NCBI RefSeq assembly: GCF_036182465.1
Contig: NZ_CP108081.1
Location: 3,534,001 to 3,598,000, forward strand
Direction: 5' to 3'
DNA length: 64,000 bases
Source of the DNA: Streptomyces sp. NBC_00258
Lineage (GTDB): Bacteria; Actinomycetota; Actinomycetes; Streptomycetales; Streptomycetaceae
This document shows, piece by piece, positions 50,931-59,614 of the stretch (within the stretch, counting starts at the first letter, position 1; each line of letters opens with the position of its first letter). The translations under genes were made by a program, and so were the position numbers. The notes under the pieces were generated by a model. The model was given only the letters and a program-made list of their open reading frames with translations. It did not search any database and was not told the DNA's origin.

Positions 50931-52724
50931 TCAGCTGTCGACGGGCTCGGGCGTCATCAGGCCGTCGTCGGTGGCCGCGAGGAACTGCGTGGCGGCGAGC
51001 TCGGCGTACAGCGGGTCGCCGGCCACGAGTTCGCGGTGGGTGCCGACCGCCCGTACCTGCCCCGCGTCCATGACGACGATCCGGTCGGCCATCGTCACGG
51101 TGGACAGCCGGTGGGCGACGACCAGGACCGTGGTGGTGCGGGCGACATCGGCGACGGTGTCGCGCAGAGCGGCTTCGTTGACCGCGTCGAGCTGGCTGGT
51201 GGCCTCGTCGAGCAGCAGCAGCCGGGGCCGCCTGAGCAGGGCGCGGGCGATGGCGACGCGCTGACGCTCACCGCCGGAGAGCTTGGTGCCGCGGTGACCC
51301 ACGAGGGTGTCGAGCCCCTTCGGCAGCCGGTCGACGAGGGAGTCGAGGCGGGTGGTCTTCAGTGCGCGGAGCACCTCGCCGTCGTCGGCGTCGGGATTGC
51401 CGAGCAGGAGGTTGTCGCGGAGGCTGCCGGAGAGGACGGGCGCGTCCTGTTCCACATAGCCGATGGCGGACCGGAGCGCGGAGACCTCCCAGTCGGTGAG
51501 GTCGCGGCCGTCCAGCGTGATGGTCCCCTGCTCCGGGTCGTAGAACCGCTCGATGAGCGAGAACACCGTGGTCTTCCCGGCGCCGGACGGTCCGACGAAG
51601 GCGGTCATGCCGCGTGGCGGGACGGCGAAGGTCACGCCGTGGTGCACGTACGGCAGGTCGTCGTCGTAGCGGAAGCGGACGTCCTCGAAGGCGATCGCGG
51701 CGGGCTCGGCACCCGGCTGGGGCAGCGGTGAGGGCTCGGCGGCCGGTTCGGCGGGCAGCAGCCTGGCCTCCTCGATCCGGGCCAGGGCGGCCGAGCCGGT
51801 CTGGTACTGGGCGACGGCTCCGACGACCTGCTGGATCGGCGCCATCAAGTAGAAGACGTACAGCAGGAACGCGACGAGGGTGCCGATGTCGACCGCCCCG
51901 GTCGCGACCCGTGCGCCGCCCACGGCGAGCACGGTGATGAAGGCGACCTGCATCGAGAGGCCGGCCGTGTTCCCCGCCAGCGCCGACCACTTGGCGGCCC
52001 GGACGCTCTGGCGCCACGACTCCTCGGCCGCCGAGTGCACGGCCTGCTCCTCGCGGTGCTCGGCACCGGACGCCTTGATGGTCCTGAGCGCGCCGAGGGT
52101 TCGCTCCAGCGAGGCGCCCATGGCTCCGACGGCGTCCTGCGCGCGCTTGCTGGCGCGGTTGATCCGCGGCACGATCACGCCGATCACCGTGCCCGCGGCC
52201 AGGACCACGCCCAGGGTGACGCCCGTCAGCACCGGGTCGACGAACCCCATCATCGCGAGCGTGGCCACGAGGGTGAGCCCGCCCGTGCCGAGACCGACCA
52301 GCGAGTCGGTGGTGACCTCCCTGAGCAGCGTGGTGTCCGAGGTGATCCGGGCCATCAGGTCCCCGGGCTCGCTGCGGTCGACGGCGGCTATGCGCAGTCG
52401 CAGCAGATGCGAGACCAGGCCCCGCCGCGCTCCGAGCACGACGGACTCGGCGGTGTACCGCAGTACGTACCCACCCAGTGCCCCGATCGCGGCGTTTGCG
52501 ACCACGAGCCCCGACATGGCCAGCAGCGCGCCGGTGATCGCCCGGTCGTGCCCCAGGTCGTCGATGAGCGATCGGGCGACCAGCGGCAGCGCGAGCCCCG
52601 CGGCGCCGGTCAGCAGCGACAGCACGGCCCCGAGCAGCAGCGTCCAGCGATACGGGCGTACGTACCCGAGAAGGAGCCGCCACGGCGGCGTGGACGGTGT
52701 GTCGGACGGGTCGGGCTGTGGCAC
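50931..52724 (-). CDS. ABC exporter, fused membrane and ATPase domains
   Basis: A 597-residue half-transporter: six-helix exporter domain (about 15-320), then an NBD with Walker A GPSGAGKTT, signature LSGGERQR, Walker B LLLLDEATS and H-loop VVAHRLST. Homodimers export drugs, lipids or peptides. GTG 52724 is preceded by GAGGGGGA about 8 nt upstream. Divergent from a TetR gene 165 bp away, which probably represses it. Confidence 0.92.
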   Translation of the reverse strand: MPQPDPSDTPSTPPWRLLLGYVRPYRWTLLLGAVLSLLTGAAGLALPLVARSLIDDLGHDRAITGALLAMSGLVVANAAIGALGGYVLRYTAESVVLGARRGLVSHLLRLRIAAVDRSEPGDLMARITSDTTLLREVTTDSLVGLGTGGLTLVATLAMMGFVDPVLTGVTLGVVLAAGTVIGVIVPRINRASKRAQDAVGAMGASLERTLGALRTIKASGAEHREEQAVHSAAEESWRQSVRAAKWSALAGNTAGLSMQVAFITVLAVGGARVATGAVDIGTLVAFLLYVFYLMAPIQQVVGAVAQYQTGSAALARIEEARLLPAEPAAEPSPLPQPGAEPAAIAFEDVRFRYDDDLPYVHHGVTFAVPPRGMTAFVGPSGAGKTTVFSLIERFYDPEQGTITLDGRDLTDWEVSALRSAIGYVEQDAPVLSGSLRDNLLLGNPDADDGEVLRALKTTRLDSLVDRLPKGLDTLVGHRGTKLSGGERQRVAIARALLRRPRLLLLDEATSQLDAVNEAALRDTVADVARTTTVLVVAHRLSTVTMADRIVVMDAGQVRAVGTHRELVAGDPLYAELAATQFLAATDDGLMTPEPVDS

Positions 52725-52869
52725 GGTGTTCCCCCTCGATCGGCTCCCCTCCCGCTCTCGACCGGAGTCTCGTCCGGGGCCTCGTACGGAGCGAGGGGGA
52801 TCGATGAAGTATCGCCGATGCCACTGACAGTGCCGTAGGGGATTTCGACCGGCGCTCTCCGAATGAGCC

Positions 52870-52888
52870 CGTCGAGTAACGTTCGACG
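52870..52888. promoter_or_regulatory. Candidate TetR operator
   Basis: Inverted repeat CGTCGA-7 nt-TCGACG ending one base before the TetR ATG; a repressor bound here would block the TetR gene itself and could act on the divergent exporter. Confidence 0.4.
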
Positions 52889-52889
52889 A

Positions 52890-53540
52890 ATGACCGCTGC
52901 CCCCGAAGAACCGGCGTGGCGCCGGCGAGCCGTCGAGCGATCCACCCGGACCGCGAAGCTGCGCGCGGAGGAACGCGTACAGAGGTTCCTGGACTCGGCC
53001 TACGAGCTGATCGCCGAGAAGGGCACGACGGATTTCACCGTCCAGGAGGTCGTCAACCGCTCGAAGCAGTCGCTGCGCAGCTTCTACCAGTACTTCGACG
53101 GGAAGCATGAGCTGTTGCTGGCCCTGTTCGAGGACACGCTCGCCAAGTCGGCGAACGAGATACGGGAAGCCGCCTCTTCGAGGAGCGATCCGCTCCGGGC
53201 GCTGCGCCTGGCCGTGGAGATGCTCCACGCGCGGGCGCAGCCGAGCCCCGATGTGCCGCGGCCGCTGTTCGGCGGCTTCGCCCTGCAACTGCTGGTGAAT
53301 CACCCCTCGCAGGTGGCGACCGCCCACCGGCCGCTGCTCACGGTGTTCGCGGAACTCATCGAGCGGGCCGCCGACGCGGGCGTCATCGCGGCCGGACGGC
53401 CCCGCCGCCAGGCCGCGCTCGTCCTGCAGACCGTCATCTTCGCCGCCCAGGCCCACGGTGCGCCCGCCGACGGTCACTCCGAGCCGGTCACCTCCGAGGA
53501 GGTCTGGCGGTTCTGCCTGGGCGGCATCTCCGGCACGTAG
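52890..53540 (+). CDS. TetR-family regulator
   Basis: A 216-residue protein with N-terminal HTH (about 30-75: FLDSAYELIAEKGTTDFTVQEVVNRSKQSLRSFYQYFDGK) and a helical ligand-binding domain. Divergent from the ABC exporter, hence its likely repressor. ATG 52890 is chosen; ATG 52863 would add nine residues and neither has a good SD. Confidence 0.88.
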   Translation: MTAAPEEPAWRRRAVERSTRTAKLRAEERVQRFLDSAYELIAEKGTTDFTVQEVVNRSKQSLRSFYQYFDGKHELLLALFEDTLAKSANEIREAASSRSDPLRALRLAVEMLHARAQPSPDVPRPLFGGFALQLLVNHPSQVATAHRPLLTVFAELIERAADAGVIAAGRPRRQAALVLQTVIFAAQAHGAPADGHSEPVTSEEVWRFCLGGISGT

Positions 53541-53568
53541 CGCTCCGCCGGGAGGGCCGTGCTTCATC

Positions 53569-53634
53569 TGCGGGTTCGTTGTGGCTGGTCGCGCCCCGCG
53601 GCGGAGCCGCAAATGTCACAGCCCCGCGCCCCTA
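53569..53634 (-). repeat. Dispersed repeat copy, inverted and interrupted
   Basis: Inverted copy (TGCGGGTTCGTTGTGGCTGG to CCCCGCGCCCCT). Where other copies have AGTT, this one carries about 26 bp that include CGGCGGAGCCG and AAATGTCACA. Located between the TetR and beta-propeller genes. Confidence 0.75.
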
Positions 53635-53651
53635 TCGGGGCGCCGGGCCCC

Positions 53652-55280
53652 TCATTCTTCCGAAGGCGCGCGTGCCGACAGGTGCAGGATGCTTCCCTCG
53701 CCGTTCGCCGAGAGGAGGAGGGAGCCGTCCGGGGCCGCGGCCAGGCCCGCGAACGCGTGCGGGGAGCCGGGCATTCCCTCGGCGAACAGGGCGGGTTCGG
53801 TACGGGTGATCCCCGGGGGCAGGCCGACCGCGAGGTTCTCGGCGTCGACCCGGGTCTCCCCCGTCGTGAGGGACACCGCCCCCAGACACCGGTGCTCGGT
53901 GTCCACCGTGAACAGTTCGTCCCCGCGGACGGCCAGCCCCTGCGGCGCGCCGAGGCCGTCCGCGACGGTCACCGTCTCGCCGTCGTCGATCCGGAGCACC
54001 GCCCCGAGTCCGTCGTCGCTGACATAGCAGCGCCCCTCGGCGTCGAAGGCGACGTCCACGGGGTGCCGGAGCCCTTCCGCGAGCACGGTGACGGTGTCCG
54101 TGCCGTCGACCCGTCCGTCGATCCGTACGACACGTCCGGCGCCCGACTCGGCCACGACGAGGGCTCCGTCCGGCGCGCGCTCGATTCCGGTGGGCTCGTT
54201 CAGCCCTCGCACCCGTACCCGCGTGGTCCTGCGGACGGGATCGTACGTACGGACGTCGCCGTACTCGGAGGCGAAGTGGAGAAGCCCGTCGTCCGCGGTG
54301 ATGCCGTGGACGAACGTCTGGAGTTCGTGGGTGATCACGCCGCTGGAGTCGTGCTCCCCGGAGTCGCCGGGGCTCGCCAGGCGGTAGTGGTCCGCCGCGT
54401 AGACCGTGCCGCGGAGGTCGACGGTCACCCCGAAGGGGCCGCTGAGCCCTCGGGGAACGATCTCCCGGGTGCGGCCGTCCTCGCGCATCTCCGTGACGCC
54501 GCCGCTGCCGAAGCTGGAGACGAACATGCGGTTCTCCGCGTCGAAGGCCGCGTTGTCCAGCCCGAGGACACCGCTGACGACCACCGAACGCGCCCCGGTG
54601 GCGAGATCGATGCGGGTCACGATGCCGGCCGGACCCCGCGACAGGACGACCAGGACGCCGCCCTTGTCGAACCGGACCGCGACCGGGTCGTCCACCTCCT
54701 CGGCGAACAGTTCGGGTGTGCCGCCGTCCGGCGGGATCCGCCAGACCTGGTTGCCGATCATGTGCGGGTAGTACAGACAGCCGTCCGGGCCGAGCTGCAT
54801 CGCGTTGCCGAGGGCCAGCCCGTCGGTCAGCACCACCGGGTCGCCGCCGTCCGGGAACAGCTCCAGCAGGCGGCCGTTCATCCTCATCTCGTTGACGAAG
54901 AGCCGGTCTCCGACACAGGTGATGCCGTTGGGCACCTGAACCTGGTCGGAGACGAGGCTGTACGCGCCCTCGGGGCTGCGCCGCCAGACCCGCCCCGGTG
55001 TCAGGTCGGCGATGTACATGGAACCGTCCGCCCCGAAGGCGAGGTCGTCGGGCGCCTGCACCGGACCGTCGAGCGGCACCACCACGTCGACGTCCCCCGA
55101 GGCCGTGTCGACGGCGCTGATCTGCCCGGCGAGGAACTGTGCCACGTACAGCCGCCCGTCGGGTCCGAAGGTGACGCCGTTCGAACCCCACAGCCGGTTG
55201 GGCGGGTTGAGTCTGCGCAGGTCCCAACGGCTGCTCGTGGGCCGCGTGTTGCCTGTGTCGTCGTATCGGCTGGGCCTCAT
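53652..55280 (-). CDS. SMP-30/NHL-type beta-propeller, possible lactonase
   Basis: A 542-residue protein built from at least ten YWTD/NHL-like blades (GVTFGPDGRLYVAQF, DDLAFGADGSMYIADL, GITCVGDRLFVNEM, DVAFDAEGRCYVSDDG). SMP-30/gluconolactonase-like propellers hydrolyse lactones, but I cannot place metal ligands with confidence, and the length suggests a fused or doubled propeller. No signal peptide. ATG 55280 is preceded by GGGGA at a good distance. Last gene of the oxidation operon, behind a 13-bp hairpin, so it may be less expressed or separately processed. A lactonase role is inferred from the upstream Baeyer-Villiger enzyme. Confidence 0.75.
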   Translation of the reverse strand: MRPSRYDDTGNTRPTSSRWDLRRLNPPNRLWGSNGVTFGPDGRLYVAQFLAGQISAVDTASGDVDVVVPLDGPVQAPDDLAFGADGSMYIADLTPGRVWRRSPEGAYSLVSDQVQVPNGITCVGDRLFVNEMRMNGRLLELFPDGGDPVVLTDGLALGNAMQLGPDGCLYYPHMIGNQVWRIPPDGGTPELFAEEVDDPVAVRFDKGGVLVVLSRGPAGIVTRIDLATGARSVVVSGVLGLDNAAFDAENRMFVSSFGSGGVTEMREDGRTREIVPRGLSGPFGVTVDLRGTVYAADHYRLASPGDSGEHDSSGVITHELQTFVHGITADDGLLHFASEYGDVRTYDPVRRTTRVRVRGLNEPTGIERAPDGALVVAESGAGRVVRIDGRVDGTDTVTVLAEGLRHPVDVAFDAEGRCYVSDDGLGAVLRIDDGETVTVADGLGAPQGLAVRGDELFTVDTEHRCLGAVSLTTGETRVDAENLAVGLPPGITRTEPALFAEGMPGSPHAFAGLAAAPDGSLLLSANGEGSILHLSARAPSEE

Positions 55281-55325
55281 CGTCACTTCCCCGTCCCTGG
55301 GTTCGGTGATGGTCGCTCACGCGGT

Positions 55326-55359
55326 CGGGGTGTCGGCGCGCCCCTGCGCCGACACCCCG
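55326..55359 (-). terminator. Intercistronic hairpin after the BVMO gene
   Basis: GGGGTGTCGGCGC pairs perfectly with GCGCCGACACCCC (13 bp, 6-nt loop, one further C-G pair). It lies between the monooxygenase stop and the propeller start. Confidence 0.65.
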
Positions 55360-55365
55360 GGCGGA

Positions 55366-57195
55366 TCACTCGACGATGACGTCGTTCATACCGCCGTCCG
55401 CGCGCCAGCGCCTGAGCAGTTCGTGGAACGCGACGGGTCCGTCGCCGTACGACTCGCTGCGCTTTCGGGGCATGCCCTCGTTGTTGTAGTAGCCGGGGGT
55501 GCACTCGGCCTGGAACTTGTAGAGGTCCGCGGCCTTCTGACGGATCGTCGCGACCCAGGCGTCCTGGGCCTCGGGGGACGGCTCCACGTAACGGGCGCGG
55601 CGCCCCCGCGCCTCGGCGACCACTTCGGCGACATGGCCGGCCTGTTCGTCGAGGATGTGGACGTAGTTCACGGCGCTGGCGTTCTGCAGGGGGCCGAGCT
55701 GGAAGAGGTTCGGGAAACCGTGGCTGTAGAAGCCGTGGAGCGTCTTCGGGCCGCCCTTCATCCAGGCCCCCGGCAGTGAGGCGCCGTCCCTTCCGTACAC
55801 GGGGAGCCGGCCGGACAGGATCCCCGAGACGCCCACCTCGAAGCCGGTGGCGAAGATGACGCAGTCGACCTCGTACTCGGCACCGCCGACCACGACGGCG
55901 TCCTCGGTGATGCGCTCGACGCCCCCGTGGTCGGCCGTGTCGACCAGCGTCACGTTGGGCCGGTTGAACGTGTCCAGGTAGTGGTCGCTGAACGTGGGCC
56001 GCTTGCACATGTAGCGGTACCAGGGCTTGAGCGCCTCGGCCGTGGAGGGGTCCTCGACGACGGTGTTCACGCGGTCGCGGATCTCGTTCATCTTCTGGAA
56101 GTCGGCGAGTTCGTTCACGCGGTCGCGTTCGGCCTGCGGGAGGTCCGCGTAGTTGTTGGTCGGGATGAGGTTCTGCAGCAGCCGGGCGCTGCTGGTCCAG
56201 CCGTCGTTCACCAGGTCCTCGTCCGCGTGGCTCCCGGTGACGGTCCTGAGGAAGTTGTCCCTGCGGCGCCGCTGCCAGCCCGGTTCCAGCGCCTGTGCCC
56301 ATCCCGGGTCCGTGGGGCGCTGGCCGCGTACGTCGACCGAGGAGGGCGTGCGCTGGAACACGTACAGCCGCTCGGCGTCGCGGCCGAGGTGCGGCACGAC
56401 CTGGATGGCGGTCGCTCCGGTGCCGATCACGGCCACGTGCTTGTCGGCGAGCCGGTGCAGGTTTCCGTTCGCGTCGCCGCCGGTGTACGCGTAGTCCCAG
56501 CGGCTGGTGTGGAAGGTGTGGCCCTTGAAGTTCTCGATGCCGGGGATGCCGGGGAGTTTCGCCTGGCTGAGCGTGCCGCTGGAGACCACCACGAAGCGCG
56601 CCCGCATCCGGTCGCCGCGGTCGGTGGTGACGATCCACTCCAACTCGGTGTCGTCCCAGCGGAGTTCGGTCGCCAGGGTCCGGAAGCAGGCGTCCTCGTA
56701 CAGGCCGAAGTGCCGTCCGATCGCCCGCGCGTGCTGCCGGATCTCCTCGCCTGGCGCGTACTTCCACTGCGGGACATAGCCGATCTCTTCGAGGAGCGGC
56801 ATGTAGACGTACGACTCGATGTCGCAGTGGATTCCCGGATACCGGTTCCAGTACCAGGTCCCGCCGAAGTCCCCGGCCTGCTCGATGACCCGGATGCCCC
56901 GCACCCCCGCCTGCCGCAGGCGCGCCCCGGCCAGCAGCCCGCCGAACCCGCCGCCGATGACCACCACTTCCACCCGGTCGGTCAGCGGCTCTCTGCTGAA
57001 CTCCGGCTCCTCCACGTACGGATCGTCGGCGTAGTAGCCGAACTCACCGGCGACGCGGTGGTATTGCGCGTTGCCGTCGGGGCGGATCCGGCGGTCGCGC
57101 TCGGCCCGGTAGCGCGCACGCAGGGCCTCCGGGTCGAACCCGAGCTCCTGAGGGTCGAAGTCGGGCGCGGCGGACGGGGTGTGGGGGGTGGTCAT
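55366..57195 (-). CDS. Baeyer-Villiger monooxygenase (flavin)
   Basis: A 609-residue class B flavoprotein. FAD fold VVVIGGGFGGLLAGARL (about 78), NADPH fold VAVIGTGATAIQV (about 260), and between them the BVMO fingerprint FKGHTFHTSRWD (FxGxxxHxxxW[P/D]). The residues ATGFEVG and the N-terminal extension of about 70 residues match the cyclohexanone/steroid BVMO type. It inserts oxygen next to a ketone to give an ester or lactone. Third enzyme step in the proposed pathway, 45 nt after the SDR gene. Confidence 0.93.
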   Translation of the reverse strand: MTTPHTPSAAPDFDPQELGFDPEALRARYRAERDRRIRPDGNAQYHRVAGEFGYYADDPYVEEPEFSREPLTDRVEVVVIGGGFGGLLAGARLRQAGVRGIRVIEQAGDFGGTWYWNRYPGIHCDIESYVYMPLLEEIGYVPQWKYAPGEEIRQHARAIGRHFGLYEDACFRTLATELRWDDTELEWIVTTDRGDRMRARFVVVSSGTLSQAKLPGIPGIENFKGHTFHTSRWDYAYTGGDANGNLHRLADKHVAVIGTGATAIQVVPHLGRDAERLYVFQRTPSSVDVRGQRPTDPGWAQALEPGWQRRRRDNFLRTVTGSHADEDLVNDGWTSSARLLQNLIPTNNYADLPQAERDRVNELADFQKMNEIRDRVNTVVEDPSTAEALKPWYRYMCKRPTFSDHYLDTFNRPNVTLVDTADHGGVERITEDAVVVGGAEYEVDCVIFATGFEVGVSGILSGRLPVYGRDGASLPGAWMKGGPKTLHGFYSHGFPNLFQLGPLQNASAVNYVHILDEQAGHVAEVVAEARGRRARYVEPSPEAQDAWVATIRQKAADLYKFQAECTPGYYNNEGMPRKRSESYGDGPVAFHELLRRWRADGGMNDVIVE

Positions 57196-57240
57196 GCGTG
57201 TCCCTTCTGCTGTTGAGGGGGTGCGGTCGCCGCCGGGTCG

Positions 57241-58083
57241 CTACTGCGGACGGAAGTGGAGGCGGAGCCAGGCGGCCTGTCCGCCGTCGACGAGAAGGTC
57301 GGTCCCGGTGATGTACGACGATTCGGGGCCGGTCAGGAACGCCACGGCGTCGGCGATCTCCCCGGGCGTCCCGACGCGGCCCGATCCGCTCGCTTCCAGC
57401 ATCTGCGTCATGTGCGCCCCTGACGGCGACGCGGCCTCAGCCCGGGACATCGCGGTGGCGATGACGCCCGGGCTGACGCTGTTCACCCGGGCGCCCCGCA
57501 GGTTCCAGGCGAGCGCGGCGGCCTGCACCCGTACGTGGTTGGCCCGCTTGGTCACGATGTACGCGGTCTGCGCGTCGTCGCCGATGGCGGTGACGACGTC
57601 GAGGCCGAGGAGGTCCTCGATGGGGGCCGTCGCGAGGGCCGCCTCCTCCTCCCGGCTCAGGGACGCGACATGACCGGCCATGCTGGAGATCACCACCAGG
57701 GACGTACCGCGGGTGGCGACCGTCTCGAACGCGTCGATGACATGGGCCGTGCCGAGCAGGTTGACCTCGACGATCGTCTTCGCCGGCCCGGTCGCGGGCG
57801 AGACTCCCGCGGTGTGCACGACGGCGGCCACCCGGCCCTGCGCGGCCGCCGCCTCCGCGAGTTCGTGCACGGCCCCGCTGTCGGACACGTCGGTCACCAT
57901 GCCCCGCACCGCGTAGCCCTCGTCGGTGAGCGCGGCGACGGCCCGGTCGAGCCCCTGGGCCGACGCGTCGGCGAGGAGCAGGCTCCGCCCGTTGCCCAGC
58001 CGGCGCGCGACCGCGAGGCCCATCCCTCCCGCCCCCGTGACCACGACCACGTCACGACGCTCCTCGTTCGGACGGTCGACCAT
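57241..58083 (-). CDS. Short-chain dehydrogenase/reductase
   Basis: A 280-residue SDR with cofactor motif VVVTGAGGMG (about 13), the catalytic Ser in VVISSMAGH and YIVTK (YxxxK). The C-terminal ITGTDLLVDGGQA is typical of classical SDRs. It probably oxidises an alcohol to the ketone used by the BVMO. An insert after the catalytic Ser (SREEEAALATAPIEDLLGLD) is typical of hydroxysteroid-dehydrogenase-like SDRs. ATG 58083 has AGGGAGG 7 nt upstream. Confidence 0.92.
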   Translation of the reverse strand: MVDRPNEERRDVVVVTGAGGMGLAVARRLGNGRSLLLADASAQGLDRAVAALTDEGYAVRGMVTDVSDSGAVHELAEAAAAQGRVAAVVHTAGVSPATGPAKTIVEVNLLGTAHVIDAFETVATRGTSLVVISSMAGHVASLSREEEAALATAPIEDLLGLDVVTAIGDDAQTAYIVTKRANHVRVQAAALAWNLRGARVNSVSPGVIATAMSRAEAASPSGAHMTQMLEASGSGRVGTPGEIADAVAFLTGPESSYITGTDLLVDGGQAAWLRLHFRPQ

Positions 58084-58141
58084 GAACAACCTCCCTGATC
58101 GGTTGAACCACCCTGTCCCCGCGCCCGGTTGAGCGCGAGGG

Positions 58142-59362
58142 TTACAACACGCCAGTGGCCGGTACGGCGTCGCGCCAGGTGGAGCGCGCGGCGACGGCCT
58201 GCCGCCAGCCGCGGATCGCCTTCGGCGGCATACCGACCGCGAGCACCCCGGTCAGGTGGTCGCCCCTGCGGTAGGCGACCAGGAACCGGCGCTCGGCCAA
58301 GTCCCCCTCGAACACGGCGACTTCGTCGTGCCCGCGCAGATGGCCGAACGCCTGGACCTTCATGCCGTACTGGTCCGACCAGAAGTACGGCACCGGCGCG
58401 AACGGCTTGCGCGCCTGCGGGTGCAGGAGGTTCCGCGCGGCGGCCATGCCCTGCTCGGCGGCGTTCGTGCGGTGCTCGATACGCATCGACACCCCGAACA
58501 GCGGGTTGTGCCAGCGGGCGACGTCACCGGCCGCGTACACGCCCCCGGCCGTCGACCCATGGGACTTCATCGGCCCGGGGGACTCCCGGACCGCCTCGCA
58601 GTACTCGTCGCAGACCAGGCCGTCGCCCATCGTGAGGCCGCTGTCCGCCAGCCACTCGGTGTTCGGCAGCGAGCCGACGGCCACCAACACCTCGTCGCCC
58701 TCGACCAGTTCACCGCCGGCCAGCAGTACGCCGCCCTCGGTCACCTCGCGGACGGTGACCCCGGTGCGCAGGTCCACCCCGTGCTCCAGGTGGGCGGCCG
58801 ACAGCACCCGCCCGACCTCGTCGCCGACGGCGTGGCCGAGCGGTACGGGCGCCGGTTCCAGAAGGGTGACCTCGGCGCCGAGACCCCGGGCCACGGCGGC
58901 GGCCTCGGCGCCCAGGAACCCGGCGCCGACGACCACGAGACGCCGCCCCTCCCTCAGCCGGTCCCGCAGCGCGAGCGCGTCGTCCAGGGTGCGCAGCACA
59001 TGCGCGTGCCCGTCACCGGGCAGCCGTCGCGGACGCACTCCGGTGGCCACGATCAGCCCGTCGTACGCCACCCGCGTGCCGTCGGCCAGCAGCACCGCAC
59101 GCCCGTCGAGGTCGAGGCCCGTCGCAGCGGTGCCGAGTCTCAAGTCCAGCTTCAGGGCGTCCAGTTCGCCGGTCGAGCGCAGCGTCAGCCGGTCGCGCTC
59201 CCACTCGGACGCCAGGATCTGCTTGGACAACGGCGGCCGGTCGTACGGCGTGTGCGGCTCGTCACCGACCAGGGTGAGCGTGCCGTCGTACCCCTCCCGG
59301 CGCAGCGTCTCGGCGGCCGAGAGTCCGGCCGCCGAGGCACCCACGACGAGAATCCGCCTCAC
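58142..59362 (-). CDS. FAD-dependent ferredoxin reductase
   Basis: A 406-residue NAD(P)H:ferredoxin oxidoreductase of the putidaredoxin-reductase type: FAD site ILVVGASAAGLSAAE, NAD site LVVVGAGFLGAEAA (about 147), and GGVYAAGDVARW. C-terminal reductase domain present. GTG 59362 overlaps the ferredoxin stop (GTGA). It passes electrons to the 3Fe-4S ferredoxin and on to the operon P450. Confidence 0.93.
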   Translation of the reverse strand: MRRILVVGASAAGLSAAETLRREGYDGTLTLVGDEPHTPYDRPPLSKQILASEWERDRLTLRSTGELDALKLDLRLGTAATGLDLDGRAVLLADGTRVAYDGLIVATGVRPRRLPGDGHAHVLRTLDDALALRDRLREGRRLVVVGAGFLGAEAAAVARGLGAEVTLLEPAPVPLGHAVGDEVGRVLSAAHLEHGVDLRTGVTVREVTEGGVLLAGGELVEGDEVLVAVGSLPNTEWLADSGLTMGDGLVCDEYCEAVRESPGPMKSHGSTAGGVYAAGDVARWHNPLFGVSMRIEHRTNAAEQGMAAARNLLHPQARKPFAPVPYFWSDQYGMKVQAFGHLRGHDEVAVFEGDLAERRFLVAYRRGDHLTGVLAVGMPPKAIRGWRQAVAARSTWRDAVPATGVL

Positions 59363-59556
59363 TGGTCGACCAGCCGGATCGCCGCCGCCGGGCAGATCGC
59401 CACGGCTTCGCGCACCCCGTCGAGGAGTTCGTCGGCGGGCTGTTCCTCCAGCAGGATCGCCACCCCGTCGTCGTCACGCTGGTCGAAGACCTCCGGGGAG
59501 GCCATCACGCACTGACCCGCCGCCACACACTTCGGTTCGTCCAGTTCCACACGCAT
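59359..59556 (-). CDS. 3Fe-4S ferredoxin
   Basis: A 65-residue ferredoxin with Cys10, Cys16 and Cys55 (CVAAGQC and ICPAA). The residue at the usual second Cys position is Ala13, so the cluster is [3Fe-4S], as is usual for P450 partners of the CYP105 type. ATG 59556 has GGAAG upstream; earlier in-frame starts are unlikely. Confidence 0.93.
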   Translation of the reverse strand: MRVELDEPKCVAAGQCVMASPEVFDQRDDDGVAILLEEQPADELLDGVREAVAICPAAAIRLVDQ

Positions 59557-59614
59557 GGTCTTCTTCCTTGCTCCTTCGGTACGTTCGCCCACTGCGTTCA
59601 CCGGTGGGATCCGG

